In this document: positions 13,985 to 20,627 of the stretch, in pieces | Position numbering within the stretch: position 1 is the stretch's first letter | Layout: every line of letters starts with the position of its first letter | Source of the DNA: Parvibaculum sp049303435 | GTDB taxonomy: Bacteria; Pseudomonadota; Alphaproteobacteria; Parvibaculales; Parvibaculaceae | Assembly: GCA_049303435.1 (NCBI GenBank) | Contig: JBAQNC010000290.1 | Location: forward strand, 1 to 20,627 | Length of the DNA: 20,627 nt | Direction of reading: 5' to 3' | Notes under the pieces: model-generated | Told to the model about the DNA's origin: nothing | Databases searched by the model: none | What the model saw: the letters and a program-made list of their open reading frames with translations, nothing else | Made by a program: the position numbers and the translations under genes

Positions 13985-14186
13985 GCCGCCCAAGAGCGCT
14001 TTTGCGTGCTCAGGGGGTTCTTGCATTGGCCTCGACGTGTTTCCGGCTGGCCAAGCCATTTTTGAAACCACTAACCACTGCCCAATATCCACATGCTCTC
14101 GGGCGCTTTACGACCCAGAGGGAAGACCGCCGGATACAACCGTCGGCCGGATTAAAAGCACGATCAGGAGACTGAACACATTGGCT
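13985..14186 (+). promoter_or_regulatory. rpsA: Long leader/intergenic region before rpsA
   Basis: These 202 bases have no gene of their own. TTGGCC (14026-14031) and GGCCAA (14049-14054) form a perfect 6-bp stem with a 17-base loop. TTGAAA (14062-14067) with TATCCA (14086-14091, spacing 18) could be a promoter. AGGAG lies at 14166-14170. E. coli rpsA is autoregulated at its leader; whether this leader does the same is not known. Confidence 0.35.
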
Positions 14187-15896
14187 ATGAATGAAGCTGC
14201 GTTGAACCCGACGCGCGACGATTTTGCCGCCATGCTCGAAGCGTCCTTTGGCGCGAACGACATGCAGGAAGGTGCCGTCATCAAAGGCACCGTTGTTGGC
14301 ATTGAAAACGATCTTGCCATCATCGATGTCGGCCTCAAGACCGAAGGCCGCGTTGCTCTGAAAGAATTTGCGACCCCCGGTCGCCCCGCCGCCATCAAGG
14401 TCGGCGATGAAGTCGAGGTCTATCTCGAACGCATTGAAAACTCGATGGGCGAAGCTGTCCTGTCGCGCGAAAAAGCCAAGCGCGAGGAAAGCTGGATCCG
14501 TCTCGAAGTCGCGTTCGAAAAGCAGGAACGTGTCGAAGGCCAGATCTTCGGTCGCGTCAAGGGCGGCTTCACGGTCGATCTCGACGGCGCCGTGGCCTTC
14601 CTTCCCGGTTCGCAGGTCGATATCCGCCCCGTGCGCGATGTCACCCCGCTGATGAACATGGCCCAGCCTTTCCAGATCCTGAAGATGGACAAGCGTCGCG
14701 GCAACATCGTCGTCTCGCGTCGCGCCGTGCTCGAAGAGACCCGCGCCGAACAGCGTCAGGAACTCGTCGAGAACCTCAAGGAAGGTCAGGTGCTGGAAGG
14801 CGTCGTGAAGAACATCACCGATTACGGTGCGTTCGTTGATCTGGGCGGCGTCGACGGCCTGCTGCATGTCACCGACATCGCATGGCGTCGCGTCAACCAT
14901 CCGACCGAAGTCCTCTCCATCGGCCAGTCGGTCAAGGTGCAGGTCATCAAGGTCAATCAGGACACGCAGCGCATCTCGCTCGGCATGAAGCAGCTTGAAG
15001 CCGATCCGTGGGAAGGCGTTGGCCAGAAGTATCCGGTCGGCGCGAAGTTCACGGGCCGCGTGACCAACATCACCGATTACGGCGCATTCGTTGAACTCGA
15101 ACCCGGCGTTGAAGGCCTCGTCCATGTCTCCGAAATGAGCTGGACGAAGAAGAACGTGCATCCTGGCAAGATCGTTTCGACCTCGCAGGAAGTCGAAGTG
15201 ATGGTGCTGGAAGTCGATCCGGTGAAGCGTCGCATCTCGCTTGGTCTCAAGCAGTGCCTCGACAATCCCTGGGCGACATTTTCCGATCGCTTCCCTGTCG
15301 GCACGATCGTCGAAGGCGAGATCAAGAACATCACCGAATTCGGTCTGTTCATCGGTCTCGACACGGACGTCGACGGCATGGTCCACATGTCCGACCTCGA
15401 CTGGAACAAGTCCGGCGAAGAAGCCATGCAGGACTACACGAAGGGCCAGATCGTCAAGGCGCAGGTGCTCGACGTCGACACCGAGAAAGAACGTATCTCG
15501 CTCGGCATCAAGCAGCTTGGCGGCGACCCGATGGAAAATCTCGGCGATGCGATCCGCAAGGGCGCCGTCGTGACGGGTACGGTTTCGGCTGTTCAGGAAA
15601 ACGGCATCGAAGTGACGGTTGGCGACGATGGCATGGTTGCCTTCATTCGCCGCGCGGAGCTTTCGCGTGACCGTTCAGAACAGCGGCCTGAGCGTTTCTC
15701 GGTCGGCGACAAGGTCGACGCCCGCGTCACCATGTTCGACCGCGCAGCCCGCAAGCTGACGCTCTCGATCAAGGCGCTGGAAATCGCCGAAGAAAAGGAT
15801 GCGGTTGCCCAGTTCGGTTCGTCCGACAGCGGCGCCTCGCTTGGCGACATTCTGGGCGCAGCGCTCAAGCGCGAAGCCGACGACGACAAAGCGTAA
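14187..15896 (+). CDS. rpsA: 30S ribosomal protein S1
   Basis: This protein of about 569 residues contains six S1 RNA-binding domains, which match the family length and number. The domain starts are recognisable at roughly 30 (GAVIKGTVVGIENDLAIIDV), 115 (VEGQIFGRVKGGFTVDLDG), 200 (LEGVVKNITDYGAFVDLGG), 285 (FTGRVTNITDYGAFVELEPG), 370 (VEGEIKNITEFGLFIGLDTD) and 460 (VTGTVSAVQENGIEVTVGDD). S1 brings mRNA to the 30S subunit and is essential in most Gram-negative bacteria. The chosen ATG gives MNEAALNPTRDDFAAML. AGGAG at 14166-14170 is 16 bases away from it but ten bases from a TTG at 14181 (MAMNEAAL...), so TTG may be the real start; the difference is two residues. A strong terminator follows. 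Confidence 0.96.
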   Translation: MNEAALNPTRDDFAAMLEASFGANDMQEGAVIKGTVVGIENDLAIIDVGLKTEGRVALKEFATPGRPAAIKVGDEVEVYLERIENSMGEAVLSREKAKREESWIRLEVAFEKQERVEGQIFGRVKGGFTVDLDGAVAFLPGSQVDIRPVRDVTPLMNMAQPFQILKMDKRRGNIVVSRRAVLEETRAEQRQELVENLKEGQVLEGVVKNITDYGAFVDLGGVDGLLHVTDIAWRRVNHPTEVLSIGQSVKVQVIKVNQDTQRISLGMKQLEADPWEGVGQKYPVGAKFTGRVTNITDYGAFVELEPGVEGLVHVSEMSWTKKNVHPGKIVSTSQEVEVMVLEVDPVKRRISLGLKQCLDNPWATFSDRFPVGTIVEGEIKNITEFGLFIGLDTDVDGMVHMSDLDWNKSGEEAMQDYTKGQIVKAQVLDVDTEKERISLGIKQLGGDPMENLGDAIRKGAVVTGTVSAVQENGIEVTVGDDGMVAFIRRAELSRDRSEQRPERFSVGDKVDARVTMFDRAARKLTLSIKALEIAEEKDAVAQFGSSDSGASLGDILGAALKREADDDKA

Positions 15897-15931
15897 AAGT
15901 TCGGCGATTTCCGATCGTCAAACGAAATGAG

Positions 15932-15967
15932 AGAGCGCGTTCCGGCAACGGAGCGCGCTCTTTTTTT
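15932..15967 (+). terminator. Strong Rho-independent terminator after rpsA
   Basis: A stem of about 12 bp (GAGCGCGTTCCG against CGGAGCGCGCTC, one G-T pair, loop GCAA) is followed directly by seven T residues at 15961-15967. It begins 36 bases after the rpsA stop and separates rpsA from sppA. Confidence 0.92.
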
Positions 15968-16027
15968 ATCCAGCGGGCAAAAATGCTTTAAGCTGCCCTC
16001 GTCACACACGCCCGTCGGAGAAAAACC

Positions 16028-16975
16028 TTGACCATCGATGCAGACGCCCTGGCGGATCGCCGCCAATTGAAACGCAACCTCACGCTGTGGCGCTTTGCGG
16101 CTGTGGCGGCGCTCGGGCTTGCGCTCCTCACCTTCACGATGCGCGACACGCCGATGTTTCATCGCGCCCAGATCGCGCGTGTGGAAATCACCGGCATCAT
16201 CATGGATGATCGCGACATGCAGAATCTGCTGGACGATCTGCGCGACGACAGCGCGGTCAAGGCCGTGATCCTTTCGATCAACTCACCCGGCGGCACGACG
16301 ACGGGCGCCGAAGCGCTCTATGAGAGCGTGCGCCGTCTCGCCGAAAAGAAACCCGTGGTCGCCGTGCTCGGCACGGTGGCCGCGTCAGGCGGCTATATCG
16401 CGGCGCTGTCGGCCGATCATGTGGTGGCGCGCGGCAACACGCTGACGGGCTCCATCGGCGTTCTCTTCCAGTGGACGCAGCTTTCCGGCCTGATGGACAA
16501 GATCGGCGTCGAGATGCAGGAAGTGAAATCCGCGCCCTTGAAGGCCGAACCCAATCCCTTCCACAAGCCGAGCCCTGCCGCGCTCGCGGCCACGCGCGAT
16601 CTCATCACCTCGTCCTATGACTGGTTCCTCGGCCTTGTCGCAGAACGTCGCCACATGGACATGGCTGAGGCGCGCAAACTCGGCGATGGCCGCGTCTATA
16701 CGGGCTTTCAGGCGGTGGATAATGGCCTTGTCGATGAAATCGGCGGCGAGGCGCAGGCCGTCGCCTGGCTTGCCAAAACAGCCCATATTTCACCCAAGCT
16801 CCCCGTCGAGACCCGCGAGCCCGACCGCCCCGTCGATCAATTCGGCTTCCTGGGCGCGCGCGCGCTGGGCGAAGGCTTCGCAACGGGCCTTGCCTCGCTG
16901 GCGGGAAAAACCCTGCAAACAAAAACACTTACGCTTGACGGGCTGACCAGTGTTTGGCAGGCTGACAGCCAATGA
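16028..16975 (+). CDS. sppA: Signal peptide peptidase SppA (short, 36K type)
   Basis: This 315-residue membrane-anchored serine protease degrades cleaved signal peptides. After a charged N-terminus, residues 22-38 (RFAAVAALGLALLTFTM) form one transmembrane segment, so the catalytic domain would lie outside the cytoplasm. The nucleophile is Ser120 in GTVAASGGYIAAL and the likely base is Lys172 in VKSAPLKAEPNPF. NSPGGTTTGAE (85-95) and LTGSIGVLFQ are further S49 motifs. It is about half the length of E. coli SppA, which has a tandem duplication, and is like the short form that acts as an oligomer. The start is TTG at 16028, with CGGAG seven bases upstream; no ATG is available at the N-terminus. 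It lies between rpsA and ihfB, as in many related genomes. Confidence 0.93.
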   Translation: MTIDADALADRRQLKRNLTLWRFAAVAALGLALLTFTMRDTPMFHRAQIARVEITGIIMDDRDMQNLLDDLRDDSAVKAVILSINSPGGTTTGAEALYESVRRLAEKKPVVAVLGTVAASGGYIAALSADHVVARGNTLTGSIGVLFQWTQLSGLMDKIGVEMQEVKSAPLKAEPNPFHKPSPAALAATRDLITSSYDWFLGLVAERRHMDMAEARKLGDGRVYTGFQAVDNGLVDEIGGEAQAVAWLAKTAHISPKLPVETREPDRPVDQFGFLGARALGEGFATGLASLAGKTLQTKTLTLDGLTSVWQADSQ

Positions 16976-17032
16976 ACAATACATGAGGCGGTTTGTTCAG
17001 ACGGGTGCCGGGGGGCAAATTGATGGGACAGG

Positions 17033-17044
17033 GGCGCATGCGCC
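17033..17044. repeat. 12-bp perfect palindrome upstream of ihfB
   Basis: GGCGCATGCGCC is fully self-complementary and has no loop. It lies 73 bases before the ihfB start. It may be a protein-binding site or chance in GC-rich sequence. Confidence 0.3.
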
Positions 17045-17116
17045 TCGCTGCTCATCCCTCTCATCGGCGATCCGCATCAGAACATGACCGCACGCAAGAG
17101 CCGGTGGACGCCCTAA

Positions 17117-17455
17117 ATGATCAAATCCGAACTCGTCGCCCGGCTGGCCCAGGCCAATCCCCATCTCTATCAGCGCGACGTCGAGCGCATCGTCTCCACG
17201 ATTTTCGATGAAATCAGCAATGCCCTGTCGCGCGGCGATCGCGTGGAATTGCGCGGATTCGGGGCCTTTTCGGTGAAAAGCCGTCCGGCGCGCACAGGCC
17301 GCAACCCGCGTACCGGCGCGCCCGTCCATGTCGAAGAGAAATTCGTGCCCTTCTTCAAGACCGGCAAGGAACTGCGCGAACGCCTCAATAATGCCGATAT
17401 TCCCGAACATCTGATGTCGGGCGACGACGGCGATGATGATGGCGACGACGACTGA
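17117..17455 (+). CDS. ihfB: Integration host factor subunit beta
   Basis: This 112-residue DNA-bending protein pairs with IHF alpha (not in the window) and acts in the nucleoid in transcription, replication and recombination. Family features are the N-terminal helices MIKSELVARLAQANPHLYQ, the RVELRGFGAFSVKSRPAR core, and the beta-arm GRNPRTGAPVHVEEKFVPFF, where Pro64 would intercalate in DNA. The usual protein ends near residue 95. Here an extra tail of about 12 residues, DDGDDDGDDD, is purely acidic and encoded by GAT/GAC repeats. The weak ribosome binding site GGTGGA lies about nine bases before the ATG. It sits between sppA and lapA, the order expected in this group. Confidence 0.95.
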   Translation: MIKSELVARLAQANPHLYQRDVERIVSTIFDEISNALSRGDRVELRGFGAFSVKSRPARTGRNPRTGAPVHVEEKFVPFFKTGKELRERLNNADIPEHLMSGDDGDDDGDDD

Positions 17456-17470
17456 CATTTAGCCCATAGT

Positions 17471-17553
17471 GTCATCCCGGCTTTATGCCGGGATCCAGGG
17501 GCGGCATACTCCGAGCAAGTGGCTACTGGACCCCGGCACAAGGCCGGGGTGAC
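17471..17553. repeat. Inverted pair of 28-bp palindromic repeats between ihfB and lapA
   Basis: The left copy (17471-17498) and the right copy (17526-17553, inverted) match at 24 of 28 positions. Each begins GTCAYCCCGGC and contains a perfect 8-bp stem with a 5-base loop: ATCCCGGC/GCCGGGAT on the left and ACCCCGGC/GCCGGGGT on the right. GTCAT-CCCGG-type palindromes are widespread intergenic repeats in Alphaproteobacteria. The pair may also act as a transcription stop after ihfB. Confidence 0.85.
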
Positions 17554-17594
17554 AGCAGAATTCGCGGCAAAGCACAGTTCAAAGGACCTCCCCC

Positions 17595-17903
17595 ATGAAA
17601 CTCCTGCGCTGGCTCCTTCTGGTTCCCGTTGCGCTCCTGGCCATCCTGCTCGCCATCGCCAACCGCCAGTCGGTCACTTTCAGCCTCGACCCCTTCGATC
17701 CCGTGACGCCCGCGCTCGGCGTCACCATGCCCCTGGCGCTCATCGTCATCATCGCCATGCTGATCGGCATCCTGATCGGCGGGCTCGCCAGCTGGCGACA
17801 GGCCCGGACCAAGGCTGCGCGTCGCCACGCGCCCATCGTGCCGCCTGCGAATGTGCCACCCACACCGCAAGCGGCGGAAAACCTGCCCGTCGCGCAGGAC
17901 TAA
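17595..17903 (+). CDS. lapA: LapA-family (DUF1049) small membrane protein
   Basis: This 102-residue inner-membrane protein has two hydrophobic segments, about 4-23 (LRWLLLVPVALLAILLAIAN) and about 43-66 (LGVTMPLALIVIIAMLIGIL, then IGGL). NRQSVTFSLDPF between them is a typical LapA/DUF1049 feature. In E. coli LapA (YciS) works with LapB in controlling lipopolysaccharide synthesis. Here there is no lapB beside it, and the C-terminal tail is Pro/Ala-rich rather than coiled, so the same job is only presumed. AAAGGA lies about nine bases before the ATG. The gene is preceded by the palindromic repeat pair and followed by pyrF after 71 bases. Confidence 0.82.
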   Translation: MKLLRWLLLVPVALLAILLAIANRQSVTFSLDPFDPVTPALGVTMPLALIVIIAMLIGILIGGLASWRQARTKAARRHAPIVPPANVPPTPQAAENLPVAQD

Positions 17904-17974
17904 GCCGCCTTGAAAGGCTTTCAGCCCGGCAAAACCGGTGCTATAAGGCAGCCAGCTTTGCGAAAGGGAGCCCC

Positions 17975-18676
17975 ATGAGCCCCAAAAACCCCATCTTCTG
18001 CGCGCTGGACACGACCGACACGGATCGCGCCGTCACGCTCGCCCAGGGCCTCAAGGGCGCTGTCGGCGGCGTCAAGATCGGCATGGAATTCTTCAACGCC
18101 AATGGTCCTGAGGGCTATCGCGCCGTAGCCGCGGCCGGGCTGCCGATCTTCCTCGACCTGAAGCTCCACGACATTCCGAACACGGTCGCGGGCGGCATCC
18201 GCGCCGTGCTGCCCCTGAAGCCCGCCATCGTCAATGTTCATGCCGCAGGCGGCCTCGCCATGATGCGCGCCGCAGCTGACGCCGCGAGCGAAGCAGGCGA
18301 CGCCCGCCCGCTCGTCATCGCCGTCACCATGCTGACAAGCCTCGATGAAGGCGACCTGCGCGACACCGGCGTCATCGGCACGCCCGCCGACCATGTGCTG
18401 CGCCTTGCCCACCTTGCGGCAAAGGCCGGTCTCGACGGCATCGTCTGCTCGGCTCATGAGATCGCGCCTCTGCGCCGCGAACTCGGTCCCGACTTCAAGC
18501 TCATCGTGCCGGGCATCCGCCCGGCGGGCGCCGATATCGGCGACCAGAAGCGCATCATGACGCCGCCGCAAGCCCTCTCGCTCGGCGCCGACGTGCTGGT
18601 CATCGGTCGCCCCATCACCGGCGCTTCCAATCCGCATGACGCTGCGGCGGCCATCACCGCGTCGCTCGCGGCCTGA
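17975..18676 (+). CDS. pyrF: Orotidine 5'-phosphate decarboxylase
   Basis: This 233-residue TIM-barrel enzyme converts OMP to UMP, the last step of de novo pyrimidine synthesis. The catalytic tetrad region is IFLDLKLHDIPNT, with Asp61, Lys63 and Asp66. Asp12 (ALDTTD) and Lys34 (GVKIGMEFF) bind substrate. The phosphate-gripping C-terminal part contains LIVPGIRPAGADIGDQKR and DVLVIGRPITGASNP. The frame is open far upstream, but the ATG at 17975 has AAAGGGAG four bases before it and gives the family's usual length. The stop lies one base before the trpF start, so the two genes are almost certainly co-translated. Confidence 0.96.
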   Translation: MSPKNPIFCALDTTDTDRAVTLAQGLKGAVGGVKIGMEFFNANGPEGYRAVAAAGLPIFLDLKLHDIPNTVAGGIRAVLPLKPAIVNVHAAGGLAMMRAAADAASEAGDARPLVIAVTMLTSLDEGDLRDTGVIGTPADHVLRLAHLAAKAGLDGIVCSAHEIAPLRRELGPDFKLIVPGIRPAGADIGDQKRIMTPPQALSLGADVLVIGRPITGASNPHDAAAAITASLAA

Positions 18677-18677
18677 C

Positions 18678-19337
18678 ATGGCTTCTCCCTCCACCACGCG
18701 CGTCAAGATTTGCGGTCTGTCTACGCCCGAAACCATCAAGGCTTCGGTTGACGCAGGCGCGGATTATCTGGGCTTCAACTTCTTCCCCCGTTCGCCCCGC
18801 TACGTCACGCCGGAACGCGCCGCAGAGCTTGCCCGTCTCGTCCCCGATACCGTGCTCAATGTGGCGCTCGCCGTGGACGCGGACAACGCAACGCTCGACG
18901 CCATCGTCGCCGCGCTCAAACCCGACATATTGCAGCTTCACGGCGCCGAGACGCCCGAGCGTCTTCGCGAACTCAAGAGCCGCTACGGCCTCACATTGAT
19001 GAAGGCCATTGCCGTTTCAGGGCCTGAAGACCTCGAAAAAGTCGCCCTTTACCATGACAGCGCCGATTTGTTGCTGTTTGACGCCAAACCTCCTAAATCT
19101 ATGGAAAATGCCCTGCCGGGCGGCAATGGCCTCGTTTTCGACTGGTCCCTGATTGCCGGACAAAGGCCCGATACGCCCTGGATGCTGTCCGGCGGTCTCA
19201 CCGCGGAAAATGTCCGCGAGGCCATTGAGGTGACCGGCGCGGAAGCGGTCGATGTCTCGTCGGGCGTCGAGGACGGGCCGGGCCGCAAAAGCCCGGAATT
19301 GATTGAGAAGTTTATTCGCGCGGCCAAGTCCGTCTGA
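18678..19337 (+). CDS. trpF: Phosphoribosylanthranilate isomerase
   Basis: This 219-residue single-function TIM barrel converts phosphoribosylanthranilate to CdRP in tryptophan synthesis. Cys12 in RVKICGL is the general base and Asp135 in LLLFDAKPP the general acid. The phosphate site is formed by LSGGLTAENV (170-179) and DVSSGVEDGPGRKSPELI (192-209). The ATG at 18678 follows the pyrF stop by one base. No separate ribosome binding site is needed if ribosomes re-initiate. It is followed by trpB after 40 bases. Unlike in E. coli, it is not fused to trpC. Confidence 0.95.
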   Translation: MASPSTTRVKICGLSTPETIKASVDAGADYLGFNFFPRSPRYVTPERAAELARLVPDTVLNVALAVDADNATLDAIVAALKPDILQLHGAETPERLRELKSRYGLTLMKAIAVSGPEDLEKVALYHDSADLLLFDAKPPKSMENALPGGNGLVFDWSLIAGQRPDTPWMLSGGLTAENVREAIEVTGAEAVDVSSGVEDGPGRKSPELIEKFIRAAKSV

Positions 19338-19377
19338 CGGGCCCTTGCGTATAGTTGTGATGAAGAGAGAATCCGTC

Positions 19378-20598
19378 GTGAACGCAAGTTCGAAATTGAA
19401 TTCCTATCGCACCGGCCCCGATGAACGCGGGCGCTTCGGCATTTTTGGCGGTCGCTTCGTCGCCGAAACCCTGATGCCGCTGATCCTCGATCTGCAGAAG
19501 GCCTATGACGAGGCGAAGGAAGACCCGGCCTTTCATGCCGAACTTCAAAATCTCAACACGCATTATGCCGGTCGTCCGAGCCCGCTCTATTTCGCCGAAC
19601 GTCTGACGGAACATTTCGGCGGCGCGAAGATTTATCTCAAGCGCGAAGAGCTGAACCACACCGGCTCGCACAAGATCAACAATTGCCTGGGCCAGATCCA
19701 GCTGGCGCGCCGCATGGGCAAGACACGTATCATCGCCGAAACCGGCGCTGGCCAGCATGGTGTGGCGTCCGCCACCGTCGCCGCGCGCTTCGGTCTGCCT
19801 TGCGTCGTCTATATGGGCGCAACCGACGTCGAGCGTCAGGCCCCCAATGTCTTCCGCATGAAGCTTCTCGGCGCGGAAGTCGTGCCCGTCACTTCCGGCT
19901 CCGGCACGCTCAAGGACGCGATGAACGAGGCGCTGCGCGACTGGGTGACGAATGTCGACGACACCTATTATCTGATCGGCACGGTCGCAGGCCCGCATCC
20001 CTATCCCGCCATGGTGCGCGATTTCCAGTCCGTCATCGGCACGGAAGCGAAAGCGCAGTTGCAGGAGATGGAAGGCCGTCTTCCCGACACGCTTGTCGCC
20101 TGCATCGGCGGCGGCTCCAACGCCATGGGCCTTTTCCATCCCTTCCTTGACGATGAATCCGTTGAAGTCATCGGCGTCGAAGCAGGCGGTCACGGTATCG
20201 AAACCGGCGAACATTCCGCCTCGATCCTTGGCGGTTCGCCCGGCGTGCTTCACGGCAACCGCACCTATCTGCTGCAGGACGACGACGGCCAGATTCTCGA
20301 AGGCCATTCCATTTCGGCAGGCCTCGACTATCCGGGCATCGGACCGGAACATTCGTGGCTCAACGACATCGGTCGCGTGAAATATGTTTCCGCCACCGAC
20401 AATGAAGCGCTTGAGGCCTTCCAGCTTCTCTCGAAAATCGAAGGCATAATTCCCGCCCTCGAACCCTGTCATGCGCTCGCCCATGTCGCCAAAATTGCGC
20501 CCACCATGTCGAAGGACCAGATCATTCTCGTCTGCCTCTCGGGCCGCGGCGACAAGGATGTCTTCTCCGTCGCGCAGAAACTGGGGGTGAAGCTGTGA
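19378..20598 (+). CDS. trpB: Tryptophan synthase beta chain
   Basis: This PLP enzyme of about 406 residues joins indole and serine to make tryptophan, with TrpA supplying indole through a channel. Lys99 in HTGSHKINN holds PLP. The Glu in the AETGAGQHGVASA motif is the catalytic acid-base, and CIGGGSNAMG binds the PLP phosphate. The frame extends upstream to an ATG at 19360 and beyond. I chose GTG at 19378 because AGAGAG lies about eight bases before it, and it yields the family-like N-terminus MNASSKLNSYRTGPDERGRF. The ATG at 19360 has no site and adds six residues. trpA is expected next, but the window ends 29 bases after the stop. Confidence 0.95.
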   Translation: MNASSKLNSYRTGPDERGRFGIFGGRFVAETLMPLILDLQKAYDEAKEDPAFHAELQNLNTHYAGRPSPLYFAERLTEHFGGAKIYLKREELNHTGSHKINNCLGQIQLARRMGKTRIIAETGAGQHGVASATVAARFGLPCVVYMGATDVERQAPNVFRMKLLGAEVVPVTSGSGTLKDAMNEALRDWVTNVDDTYYLIGTVAGPHPYPAMVRDFQSVIGTEAKAQLQEMEGRLPDTLVACIGGGSNAMGLFHPFLDDESVEVIGVEAGGHGIETGEHSASILGGSPGVLHGNRTYLLQDDDGQILEGHSISAGLDYPGIGPEHSWLNDIGRVKYVSATDNEALEAFQLLSKIEGIIPALEPCHALAHVAKIAPTMSKDQIILVCLSGRGDKDVFSVAQKLGVKL

Positions 20599-20627
20599 TG
20601 TGTTTTTCAATCGCCGCTGATCTTAAA
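20598..20627 (+). CDS. Possible start of a following gene (partial)
   Basis: An ATG overlaps the trpB stop (TGATG) and opens a frame MCFSIAADLK to the window edge. The overlap is typical of coupled genes, but the ten residues do not look like a TrpA N-terminus as I know it, so this may be chance. Confidence 0.2.
   Translation, partial: MCFSIAADLK

Noticed and set aside
14010..15386. Long minus-strand frame opposite rpsA
   Set aside because: It is a mirror of the S1 repeats, with no recognisable domain or start site; rpsA is certain.
16983..17087. 34-codon frame between sppA and ihfB as a leader peptide
   Set aside because: It has no ribosome binding site, no family resemblance and no attenuator-like structure.
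13231..17553. CRISPR array or IS element among the intergenic repeats
   Set aside because: The repeats are inverted pairs in two separate gaps with no regular spacers, no transposase and no cas genes.
19312..20610. Long minus-strand frame opposite trpB
   Set aside because: It is fully antisense to a conserved enzyme gene and has no motif of its own.

Overview
The window is GC-rich chromosomal DNA of an alphaproteobacterium, most likely of the order Hyphomicrobiales (Rhizobiales). The evidence is the gene order aroA-cmk-rpsA-sppA-ihfB-lapA-pyrF-trpF-trpB, a class II (CP4-like) EPSP synthase, an acidic zinc-ribbon protein of the TIGR02300 type next to tRNA-Ala(GGC), and intergenic palindromes of a kind common in this group. 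Genus cannot be fixed from the sequence alone.

Region 1 (1-680) is visibly more AT-rich than the rest. It holds the 3' end of a Fic-family gene and a small gene that overlaps it tail to tail. It looks like the edge of an accessory segment.

Region 2 (817-3986) is a lipid or acyl-CoA catabolism module. An LCAD-like acyl-CoA dehydrogenase and an SCP2/SCP-x-type thiolase lie on the minus strand, divergent from a TetR regulator. A good sigma-70 promoter for the dehydrogenase is overlapped at its start point by a 22-bp palindrome, the probable TetR operator.

Region 3 (4227-10765) is a polyamine (putrescine-type) uptake and oxidation locus. A LysR regulator is followed by gamma-aminobutyraldehyde dehydrogenase (patD) and a full ABC importer: ATPase, periplasmic binding protein and two permeases. 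The gene set corresponds to E. coli ydcSTUV-patD, but with patD first, the ATPase second, and a LysR gene directly upstream. The products would bring a polyamine into the cytoplasm and oxidise 4-aminobutanal to GABA. The aminotransferase that makes 4-aminobutanal is not in the window.

Region 4 (10922-20627) is conserved housekeeping. It contains tRNA-Ala(GGC) and the TIGR02300-like protein on the minus strand. On the plus strand are aroA (shikimate pathway), cmk (CMP kinase), rpsA (ribosomal protein S1) with a strong terminator, sppA (signal peptide peptidase), ihfB (IHF beta), lapA, pyrF (UMP synthesis), trpF and trpB (tryptophan synthesis). trpF follows pyrF by one base.

No clearly new multi-gene system is visible. 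The most interesting non-coding signals are two families of palindromic repeats. In the aroA-cmk gap, the right-hand hairpin contains the cmk Shine-Dalgarno sequence. In the ihfB-lapA gap, two hairpins share a fold and differ by a compensated base pair. Several genes (aroA, sppA, the first permease, the TIGR02300-like gene) appear to start at TTG.
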